From the NCBI GenBank assembly GCA_011321845.1, contig DROQ01000131.1, forward strand, positions 1 to 58,977: DNA of 58,977 nucleotides. Direction: 5' to 3'. The DNA comes from Planctomycetota bacterium (lineage in GTDB: Bacteria; Planctomycetota; UBA1135; GCA-002748355). Position 1 is the stretch's first letter. Every line of letters starts with the position of its first letter. The notes beneath the pieces are model-generated. The model saw nothing but the letters and a program-made list of their open reading frames with translations, searched no databases and was not told where the DNA came from. A program made the translations under genes and the position numbers. Positions 52,507 to 58,977 of the stretch are shown here, one piece after another.

Positions 52507-53661
52507 ATGATGAAGGTCGGAGTTCCCCGCGAGTTGAGTCCTGGTGAAACCAGGGTCGCCCTGAGTCCTGAGTCGGCGGCGCGCTTTGCGCGTCTTGGGG
52601 TCGAGGTCCTCTTCGAGAAGGGCCTGGGCTCGAACTGCAACTGGGAGGATGCCCTCTATGAAAAGGCAGGGGCCAAGGCCGCCAAGGACCGGGATCAGAT
52701 CCTGGCCGAATGCGACATCTTGCTGAGGGTGCAAAACGCGCCCCCGGACGAGATCCCCAAGCTAAGAGAGGGGGTGTTTCAGGTCTGTTTCCTGGATCCG
52801 TTCCGGAACAAGGAAGGCGTGGAGGCCTTGAGGAAGGCCGGGGTCTCGGCCTTCAGCATGGAGATGGTGCCTCGCAGCACTTACGCCCAAAAGATGGACG
52901 CTCTGAGTTCACAGCACTCCATCGCGGGCTATGCCATGGTCCTCCTGGCCGCGGATCGTTTGGATCGGGTCTTTCCCATGATGATGACTCCGGCGGGAAA
53001 CATTGGCCCCGCCCGTGTTTTCATCATCGGGGCGGGGGTCGCCGGTCTCCAAGCCATTGCGACCGCCAAACGGATGGGAGCCAGGGTGGAGGCCTTCGAT
53101 ACTCGGCCTGTCGTCGAGGAACAAGTCCGTTCCCTGGGCGCCAAGTTCGTCAAGATCGATCTCGGCGAAACGGGACAGACCGAGCAAGGCTACGCCAAGG
53201 AACTGACCGAGGAACAAAAAGCTCTTCAGCTCGCGGGCATGAAGAAGGTTTGCTCCCAGAGCGATGTGGTCATCACCACCGCACAGCTCTTTGGGCGTCC
53301 TGCTCCTGTTGTCGTCACCAAGGACATGCTCTCCTCGATGCGCCCTGGGGCCATCGTGGTGGATTACGCGGTGGAGAGCGGCGGCAATGTCGAGGGGAGC
53401 AAGCCGGGAGAGGAAGTCGAGGTCGAGGGAGTCCGTGTCCTCGGATTCAAGAATATCCCCGGCCGGATCGCGGCAGACGCAAGCCGCATGTATGCGAACA
53501 ACCTCTATTACTTCCTTGAGGAGTTCTTCGACAAGGAAGAGAAGCGATTCCGGTTCGATCCGGAAAATGAGATTTACAAAGCCTGCCTCATCACCGAGGG
53601 GGGCAAGGTGGTCAACCCCATGGTCCTCGAGATCTACGGTAAGGAGGAGGGAGGGGCATGA
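52507..53661 (+). CDS. pntAa: NAD(P) transhydrogenase subunit alpha, NAD-binding part
   Basis: A 384-residue soluble domain I of proton-translocating transhydrogenase, which binds NAD(H). MMKVGVPRELSPGETRVALSPESAARFARLG is the alanine-dehydrogenase-like start. The Rossmann loop GAGVAGLQAIATAKRMGARVEAFDTR and the closing GGNVEGSKPG segment match. It has a GGAGGAT site upstream. The gene ends by overlapping pntAb as ATGA. The split of alpha into two genes is common outside enterobacteria. Confidence 0.96.
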   Translation: MMKVGVPRELSPGETRVALSPESAARFARLGVEVLFEKGLGSNCNWEDALYEKAGAKAAKDRDQILAECDILLRVQNAPPDEIPKLREGVFQVCFLDPFRNKEGVEALRKAGVSAFSMEMVPRSTYAQKMDALSSQHSIAGYAMVLLAADRLDRVFPMMMTPAGNIGPARVFIIGAGVAGLQAIATAKRMGARVEAFDTRPVVEEQVRSLGAKFVKIDLGETGQTEQGYAKELTEEQKALQLAGMKKVCSQSDVVITTAQLFGRPAPVVVTKDMLSSMRPGAIVVDYAVESGGNVEGSKPGEEVEVEGVRVLGFKNIPGRIAADASRMYANNLYYFLEEFFDKEEKRFRFDPENEIYKACLITEGGKVVNPMVLEIYGKEEGGA

Positions 53662-53960
53662 GTTTCGAAGTCCTAGCGTTCCTGTTCATGCTTTCGATGT
53701 TTTTGGGCTTGGAGTTGATCGCCAAAGTCCCCTCCCAGCTGCACACTCCTCTGATGTCGGGGTCCAACGCGATCTCGGGGATCACGCTGATCGGGGCAAT
53801 GGTCCTGGCAGGACATAGCGGTGGGAGCACCTTCGCTTTGATCCTGGCGGCGGTTGCTGTGTTTTTCGCGTCCATCAACGTGGTGGGTGGCTACCTTGTC
53901 ACGGACCGCATGCTCGAGATGTTCAAGAAGAAGGATGACAAGAAGGGGGGAGAGCGATAA
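53658..53960 (+). CDS. pntAb: NAD(P) transhydrogenase subunit alpha, membrane part
   Basis: A 100-residue subunit with three hydrophobic helices (FEVLAFLFMLSMFLGLELI, SNAISGITLIGAMVLAG, FALILAAVAVFFASINVVGGYLVTDRML). It forms part of the proton channel together with PntB. VPSQLHTPLMSGSNAISG and the VVGGYLVTDRML end are diagnostic. It overlaps pntAa and touches pntB by one base. Confidence 0.95.
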   Translation: MSFEVLAFLFMLSMFLGLELIAKVPSQLHTPLMSGSNAISGITLIGAMVLAGHSGGSTFALILAAVAVFFASINVVGGYLVTDRMLEMFKKKDDKKGGER

Positions 53961-55360
53961 TGGATTCCATCCGCATTCTTCTGCTCCTGGTTGCTGCCGC
54001 CTGCTTCATCATGGGGCTCAAGCTCCTTGGAAGACCCGAGACAGCCCGCAGGGGCAACCTGGTCTCCTCCCTGGGGATGCTCTGCGCGGTCCTGGGAACA
54101 GCCCTGGTCGTTTGGGAGGGACATGGCAGCTTCACCCCGATTCTCATCGGAATCCTTGCTGGAGCCGTGGTGGGGATCCCCACCGCCAAAAAAGTCAAGA
54201 TGACGGCTATGCCCGAGATGGTGGCCCTCTTCAATGGATTTGGAGGAATCGCGAGTCTCCTGGTTGGCTGGTCTCAGCTCCATTCGATGAATGTGTCGGG
54301 AGGAGTTCAGTTCCTGTCCTTCTTCGGGGGGATCTCGATCTTTTTGGCCATGCTGATCGGAGGAATCACCTTTACGGGGAGCCTTGTCGCTTTCGGCAAG
54401 CTGGCCGGACACATCCCGACCAGGCCCATCCTTCTTCCCAACCAGAACCTGATCAACGGGGCCGTCCTCTTATTGGTCCTGGTGGGAGCGGTTTTCTTCG
54501 GGCTCCACCCGGACCAGTACTGGATTTTCCTGATCGCCGCGGTCATCAGCCTCGGGATGGGAATCACGGCGGTGATCCCCATCGGAGGGGCGGACATGCC
54601 CGTTGTGATTTCCCTCTTGAACAGTTACTCCGGACTGGCCGCCTGTGCCGCCGGGCTGGCTGTCCAGAACAATCTCTTGATCATCACCGGTGCCCTGGTG
54701 GGAGCTTCGGGGATCATCCTGACCAACATCATGTGCAAGGCGATGAACCGCAGCCTCGCCAACGTCCTGTTCTCCGGATTCGGGGCAGTCACCTCTGGCG
54801 GGGCCGGGGGAGGCGGCCAGGAAAAGAAAGAGGCCAAGTCCAAAACGCCGGAGGATGTCTATTACCTCCTGGAGGCCGCCAATTCCGTGGTCTTCATTCC
54901 CGGCTATGGGATGGCGGTGGCCCAGGCCCAGCATGCGGTCCGGGAGCTGGCCGACATCCTGATGGAAAACGGAACGGATGTGAAATTCGCCATCCACCCT
55001 GTCGCCGGCCGCATGCCGGGCCATATGAATGTCCTCCTGGCCGAGGCGAACGTAGACTACGATCAACTCGTCACCATGGACGACATCAATCCCATCATCG
55101 ATACCATTGATGTGGCTGTCGTGATTGGGGCCAACGACGTCGTCAATCCGGCCGCAAGGGACGACCCCGACTCACCGATCTACGGCATGCCGATTATCGA
55201 GGCCGACCGGGCCAAGACCGTCCTGATCCTGAAACGCTCCCTCGGGTCGGGTTTCGCTGGGATCGACAACCCCCTCTTCTACCTGGACAATGGATACATG
55301 GTCTTCGGGGATGCAAAGAAGACCTTGGAAGCCATCGTCGCTGAGTTCAAAGAAGACTGA
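53960..55360 (+). CDS. pntB: NAD(P) transhydrogenase subunit beta
   Basis: A 466-residue subunit with about eight to nine membrane helices (domain II) and a C-terminal NADP-binding domain III (about 290-466). GYGMAVAQAQHAVRELADILMENGTDVKFAIHPVAGRMPGHMNVLLAEANVDYD is the NADP domain signature, followed by ANDVVNPAA and the YLDNGYMVFGDAKKTLEAI end. Together with PntAa/Ab it couples hydride transfer between NADH and NADP to proton flow, supplying NADPH. The start shares its A with the pntAb stop. Confidence 0.96.
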   Translation: MDSIRILLLLVAAACFIMGLKLLGRPETARRGNLVSSLGMLCAVLGTALVVWEGHGSFTPILIGILAGAVVGIPTAKKVKMTAMPEMVALFNGFGGIASLLVGWSQLHSMNVSGGVQFLSFFGGISIFLAMLIGGITFTGSLVAFGKLAGHIPTRPILLPNQNLINGAVLLLVLVGAVFFGLHPDQYWIFLIAAVISLGMGITAVIPIGGADMPVVISLLNSYSGLAACAAGLAVQNNLLIITGALVGASGIILTNIMCKAMNRSLANVLFSGFGAVTSGGAGGGGQEKKEAKSKTPEDVYYLLEAANSVVFIPGYGMAVAQAQHAVRELADILMENGTDVKFAIHPVAGRMPGHMNVLLAEANVDYDQLVTMDDINPIIDTIDVAVVIGANDVVNPAARDDPDSPIYGMPIIEADRAKTVLILKRSLGSGFAGIDNPLFYLDNGYMVFGDAKKTLEAIVAEFKED

Positions 55361-55591
55361 TCCGGGTTTCCGGGTGATCCGGGCGCCGGAATCTTCCGGG
55401 TTCCAGAATCCTTTCCCTTCTCCCATTGTGGGGCGGGGATGAGTCCCTATTATGGGGCCGTCACGCGGATGGGGAGTTCGATCCCAGGTCCGCGTGGTAC
55501 CAACAATGTGGGGGAGAATGTGCTTCCCCCGTTCCCAGACAACCGACTGTGGTGGACCCACAGAGAAGAAAATGAAATAGGAGGAGACCTC

Positions 55592-56167
55592 ATGGGTTTC
55601 GAACTTCCAGAATTACCTTTTGCCATGGACGCTCTCGCCCCGGCGATCTCCAAGGAGACGCTCGAATACCACTACGGCAAGCACCACCAGGCTTATGTGA
55701 ACAACATCAACAAACTCGTTCCGGGCACCGAATGGGAGGGGAAGTCGCTCGAGGAGATCATCAAAGGAGCCGAGGGGGGGATCTTCAACAACGCAGCGCA
55801 GGTCTGGAATCACAGCTTTTATTGGAATGGCCTGAGCCCCAATGGTGGAGGAGAGCCCGGTGGGGCCATCGGAGATGCCATTGCCTCCTCCTTCGGCGAT
55901 TTCAATGAGTTCAAATCCAAGTTCAGCGCGGCCGCGGCCACTCTCTTTGGATCGGGATGGGCCTGGTTGGTCAAGAAGGCTGATGGCTCCCTTGACATCG
56001 TCCAAACGAGCAATGCGGGGAACCCCCTGAGGGACGGGATGACTCCCATCCTCACCTGCGATGTCTGGGAGCATGCGTACTACATTGACTACCGAAACGC
56101 CCGTCCCAAGTACATCGAGTCCTTCTGGGATCTTGTGAACTGGGATTTCGCCTCAAGCAACTTGTAA
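55592..56167 (+). CDS. sodB: Iron superoxide dismutase
   Basis: A 191-residue cytosolic enzyme that dismutates superoxide. ATG 55592 has AGGAGGAGA upstream. Metal ligands H27 (EYHYGKHH), H74 (WNHSFYW), D157 and H161 (CDVWEHAYYIDY) are in the usual positions. Gln70 in NNAAQVWNH and the overall length are the pattern of Fe-type enzymes, so iron is more likely than manganese. It follows the transhydrogenase operon by 231 bases and has its own terminator, suggesting separate regulation. Confidence 0.95.
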   Translation: MGFELPELPFAMDALAPAISKETLEYHYGKHHQAYVNNINKLVPGTEWEGKSLEEIIKGAEGGIFNNAAQVWNHSFYWNGLSPNGGGEPGGAIGDAIASSFGDFNEFKSKFSAAAATLFGSGWAWLVKKADGSLDIVQTSNAGNPLRDGMTPILTCDVWEHAYYIDYRNARPKYIESFWDLVNWDFASSNL

Positions 56168-56181
56168 ACCTGTCGAGCCAG

Positions 56182-56210
56182 GCCGATCCCCACGGTCGGA
56201 TCGGCGTTTT
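56182..56210 (+). terminator. Terminator after sodB
   Basis: GCCGATC (56182-56188) and GATCGGC (56199-56205) form a 7-bp stem with a 10-base loop, followed by GTTTT. It begins 15 bases after the sodB stop. Confidence 0.75.
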
Positions 56211-56321
56211 GTCCTCTTTCCTCCTTTTTCCCGGTTTTATTTTAGACAGGCTTGTTACGGCTTTGGTCCGCCTGGTCTCCACGTCTCCTTTAGGATTGGA
56301 TACCAATTGGAGGTGTGACCG

Positions 56322-57383
56322 ATGGAGCTTGCGAACGATCCGGGAAGGAGGAGAAAAAGAAAGAGCCCAACCCCGTCCGGTGGAATCTGGAGAGCCTTCC
56401 AGGTTCTTTTCTTCGGACTCGGCCTTGGGCTCCTCGTGGTATTGGCGGTTCATGAGAGCCTTGGGCTCAAGCTCTTCTGGAACCTTTGGATTCCTCTCGC
56501 CCCGGCTCTCCTCTTGCTGGTTCCGGGGTTCTGGCGGAATGTCTGCCCTCTAGCGAGCGCCTCCCTCTTGCTGCGGCGTCTTCACCTCTCCCTCGGCATC
56601 AAGATGGGGAGGAGGGGCATGGTTCTCCTGAGAACCATGGGAATCCTTGCTTTGGTCGTCATTGTTCCCCTACGCCACCCCCTTTTCGACCAGGATGCTT
56701 CCCTCACCCTTCTTCTCTTCGCCTTCCTGATTTTCGCCGCTTTGAGCCTGGGCATGGTTTTCGAATGGAAAGCGGGATGGTGTGCGGGAGCCTGCCCGGT
56801 TCATCCCGTGGAGCGACTCTATGGGCGACGGAGTCTCTTCCGCTTCGAAAACATGCAGTGTGACCGTTGCGAAGGTTGTGTTCCACGCTGTCCCGATTCC
56901 ATCCCGGGGGATCGCCCCTTCCGCGGGAAGGACAGCGGGTTTTTCCGAGTCCTGGACGGAGTATTTTTCCCGGGTTTTTTCCCAGGCTTCGTCTGGGGAT
57001 GGTTCCATGTCCCCAACCTTCATGGCCAGGTGGAATGGGGCGACCTTGTCGACGCCTATGCCTTCCCCCTTTCCGCGGGGGGGCTGAGTTTGCTCCTCTT
57101 TGTCGTCCTTGCCTCTCTTCTTGAAAGGAGGAAGGTGGGAGGACTTCGACTTTTCTTCGCCGGGCTGGCCATCGCCTGTTATTACTGGTACCGGCTCCCC
57201 GCCCTCTTCGGTTTCGGCCCCTTTCCCGGGGATGGGATGCTCCTGGATCTCAGGGGGAGCCTTCCCGAATGGTTTGAGCCCCTGAGTCACGGGTTTGTGG
57301 CCCTGCTGGTCATGGGCTGGTTTCTCCGAGGGTTGGGGGCAAAACCCACCAGCTGGCTCCAGAGGCCCGAGATCAGTCGATAA
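56322..57383 (+). CDS. NapH/NosR-like membrane iron-sulfur protein
   Basis: A 353-residue polytopic membrane protein, about seven segments. Two membrane-associated cysteine sites appear: FWRNVCPLASAS and WCAGACPVHPVERLYG, the latter being the CxxxCP motif of NapH/NosR-type proteins. A single ferredoxin-like cluster site follows, CDRCEGCVPRCPDSIPG (C-x2-C-x2-C-x3-CP), enough for one [4Fe-4S] cluster where NapH-type proteins often have two. It is probably an electron carrier between the quinone pool and an unknown partner. No nitrate, nitrous oxide or cytochrome gene is next to it. Confidence 0.75.
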   Translation: MELANDPGRRRKRKSPTPSGGIWRAFQVLFFGLGLGLLVVLAVHESLGLKLFWNLWIPLAPALLLLVPGFWRNVCPLASASLLLRRLHLSLGIKMGRRGMVLLRTMGILALVVIVPLRHPLFDQDASLTLLLFAFLIFAALSLGMVFEWKAGWCAGACPVHPVERLYGRRSLFRFENMQCDRCEGCVPRCPDSIPGDRPFRGKDSGFFRVLDGVFFPGFFPGFVWGWFHVPNLHGQVEWGDLVDAYAFPLSAGGLSLLLFVVLASLLERRKVGGLRLFFAGLAIACYYWYRLPALFGFGPFPGDGMLLDLRGSLPEWFEPLSHGFVALLVMGWFLRGLGAKPTSWLQRPEISR

Positions 57384-57464
57384 GAGTTGCAAGCGCCATC
57401 CTTCCATTCTCCCCGATCCTCCAGAAGGTTCGAGTTCATCCATCAGGGGGGCTAAGATGAGGGC

Positions 57465-58977
57465 ATGCGATTACTCCTGGCTTCCCTCCTTTTTTTCACC
57501 CTTTTCCCCCACATCGCCTCCTCCCAGGAAGGCTATTCCCTCGAGCTGAAACAGGCCGAGGACTTGCTCGCTCGGGGAAAGAGGGCGCGGGCGCGGGGAG
57601 CCTTCGAAGACATCCTGGACGCTTTCGAAGAAGAAGCCCCCGAGGACCGTCCCGTCCCCAAGGAGCGGGTTCGGGCCCTCCGGGGTCTCGCCCGAATCCA
57701 ATTGGAGACGGGGCATTTTGAAGAGGCCTTGGTGCTCCTCGAGCGGGCAAACAAGATCGCGAAAGACGAATGGACCCAGCTCCTCGAAGCCCAGGTACGT
57801 TCCCGCCTGGGGCAATACGAAAAGTCTCTTTCCCTCCTCCAACCTCTTCTGAAGAAAAAGGGGCTCGAACCGGGCTTTGAACTGGAAGGACTCTTCCATC
57901 GATACCTCTGGGAAGAGGCAATCGGTCATAAGAAACAAGCAGCCGCCACTCTGGAGAAAGTCTTGGAGATTGGGGAGACCAGAAGCCTCGAGAATCCTCG
58001 GGAGCTTCTCTGGTTCGCCAAGGCTCTGATCGCCAAGGGAGGGGGAGAGAATCTCCAGCAGGCTTCGGCCCTCCTGATCGAAGCGACCAAAAAGGACCCG
58101 CGGCTTGCCGAGGCCTACGTGTCCCGGGGAGACCTCCTCTATCTGGTCTATCGGGAGGCACGAGGTTATCCCAGCGGAGAGAGTGAATACAAGCGGGCTC
58201 TCCGGTTCTGCGGAGAAGTCGAAGGGGCCTTGGTGGGGCTCTTCCGGACCAGGAAGGGCAACTTCTTATTGGATTATGGCAAGACCCTCAAATTCCTGGA
58301 ACGGGCCTTGGCTTTGAACCCACGTTCGGTTCCGGCTTTGGTCGCCAGGGGAAGTCAGCGGATCAATGACCGTGCCTTCGAATCGGCCCGAAGACTCCTC
58401 CAGAAAGCCTTGAGTGTTAACCCAAGACACAAGCGTGCCCTGGCGGAGATGGCCGCCGTTTCCTACCTGACCTACCGGAACAAGGACTACGCTCGGTTCC
58501 GGAAAAAGGTCGAAGTCCTGGACGGAAACGCGTTTCTGGTGGATTCCATCCTCGGAACCCACCTCGTCGCCCTCTACCGGTTTCCCGAGAGCCTTCCTTT
58601 CTTTGCGATGGCACGCCGGGAACATCCCGGGGATTACGACACCCTGATCGCCTCGGGGAAAGGATTGATCTATTCCGGAAAACCCGACGAAGGCGCAAGA
58701 TTTCTGCAAGAGTCCAAAAAGGTTCATCCTGGTTTCGTCCACCCATGGCGGGACAACCAGCTTCTCCTGCAGAAGAGGATCAACGAAGAGTACCAACTCT
58801 ATCCCCAGGGACATTTCCTCCTGGTTCTAAGACCCGAAGAGAAGGGTGTCCTGTTCCCCTACTTGACCATGACCTATGAAAAGGCCTGGCGGGAGCTGGG
58901 TTTGAAATACGGGGTCTATCCCGACTGCAAGGTCCGGGTCGAGGACTTTGAGCGGTTCGGGGATTTTTCGGTGCGCA
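57465..58977 (+). CDS. TPR protein with start of a peptidase-MA-like domain (3' truncated)
   Basis: The frame is open from ATG 57465 to the window end, about 504 residues. A signal peptide (RLLLASLLFFTLFPHIASSQ) is followed by TPR-like helical pairs (for example ARGAFEDILDAFEEE, ALRGLARIQLETGHFEEALVLLERA, ALVARGSQRINDRAFESARRLLQKALSVNP). The last ~55 residues (FLLVLRPEEKGVLFPYLTMTYEKAWRELGLKYGVY ... VRVEDFERFGDFSVR) look like the opening of a gluzincin peptidase-MA domain. The HExxH site would lie beyond the window, so peptidase activity is a prediction. Confidence 0.8.
   Translation, partial: MRLLLASLLFFTLFPHIASSQEGYSLELKQAEDLLARGKRARARGAFEDILDAFEEEAPEDRPVPKERVRALRGLARIQLETGHFEEALVLLERANKIAKDEWTQLLEAQVRSRLGQYEKSLSLLQPLLKKKGLEPGFELEGLFHRYLWEEAIGHKKQAAATLEKVLEIGETRSLENPRELLWFAKALIAKGGGENLQQASALLIEATKKDPRLAEAYVSRGDLLYLVYREARGYPSGESEYKRALRFCGEVEGALVGLFRTRKGNFLLDYGKTLKFLERALALNPRSVPALVARGSQRINDRAFESARRLLQKALSVNPRHKRALAEMAAVSYLTYRNKDYARFRKKVEVLDGNAFLVDSILGTHLVALYRFPESLPFFAMARREHPGDYDTLIASGKGLIYSGKPDEGARFLQESKKVHPGFVHPWRDNQLLLQKRINEEYQLYPQGHFLLVLRPEEKGVLFPYLTMTYEKAWRELGLKYGVYPDCKVRVEDFERFGDFSVR

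Overview
The window is a bacterial chromosome segment, GC-rich by eye, with no mobile-element genes, phage genes or CRISPR. Its flavour is that of a Planctomycetota-like lineage. The signs are very large secreted proteins with few recognisable domains, a VCBS/FG-GAP protein, a long carboxypeptidase-regulatory-repeat protein, an ECF sigma/anti-sigma pair, an unusual SpoVG and many TPR/HEAT proteins. This taxonomic call is inference; no rRNA or marker tree is available in the window.

Layout. 0-2.4 kb: the end of an unrecognised gene, a secreted VCBS-repeat protein and a convergent gap with a 26-bp perfect inverted repeat. 2.4-5.4 kb (minus): a serine biosynthesis operon, serB-like, serA, serC. 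5.4-7.8 kb: two overlapping pseudouridine synthase genes, an RluA family member and truD. 7.8-8.2 kb: a convergent gap filled end to end by a mirrored array of GTAG-led hairpins that looks like a REP/BIME element. 8.2-12.0 kb: a small lipoprotein, a double-SIS MurQ/GckR-like protein and a ClC transporter with CBS domains. 12.1-20.5 kb: a complete phosphate regulon, with phoU divergent from pstS-pstC-pstA-pstB-phoB-phoR. PstC and PstA both carry large extra domains.

20.5-33.3 kb: a CPxCG-like small protein, an ECF sigma factor with a membrane anti-sigma-like partner, a 1084-residue secreted glycosidase-like protein, an NRDE hydrolase, a 1203-residue repeat protein and a reprolysin-type metalloprotease with an IPT domain. 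33.5-40.6 kb: an eight-gene anabolic cluster (pssA, folK, panC, ispE, spoVG, a DUF2520 gene, an aroD-aroE fusion, aroK) with many ATGA/GTGA overlaps. It covers phospholipid, folate, pantothenate, isoprenoid and shikimate steps.

40.7-59.0 kb: a HEAT/TPR exported protein, an initiator tRNA with its terminator, a cold-shock gene with a long leader, a PAP2 phosphatase with an ArnT-like glycosyltransferase, a secreted esterase, a hybrid sensor protein with a degenerate ATPase domain next to an Aer-like chemoreceptor, the pntAa-pntAb-pntB transhydrogenase operon, iron superoxide dismutase, a membrane polyferredoxin and a TPR/peptidase-MA-like protein that runs off the end.

The most unusual observation is the mirrored hairpin array at 7.78-8.18 kb. 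Next come the zinc-ribbon-bearing SpoVG, the histidine kinase that keeps its histidine but has lost its ATP-binding glycine boxes, and the enlarged PstC/PstA pair with an intercistronic hairpin after pstS.
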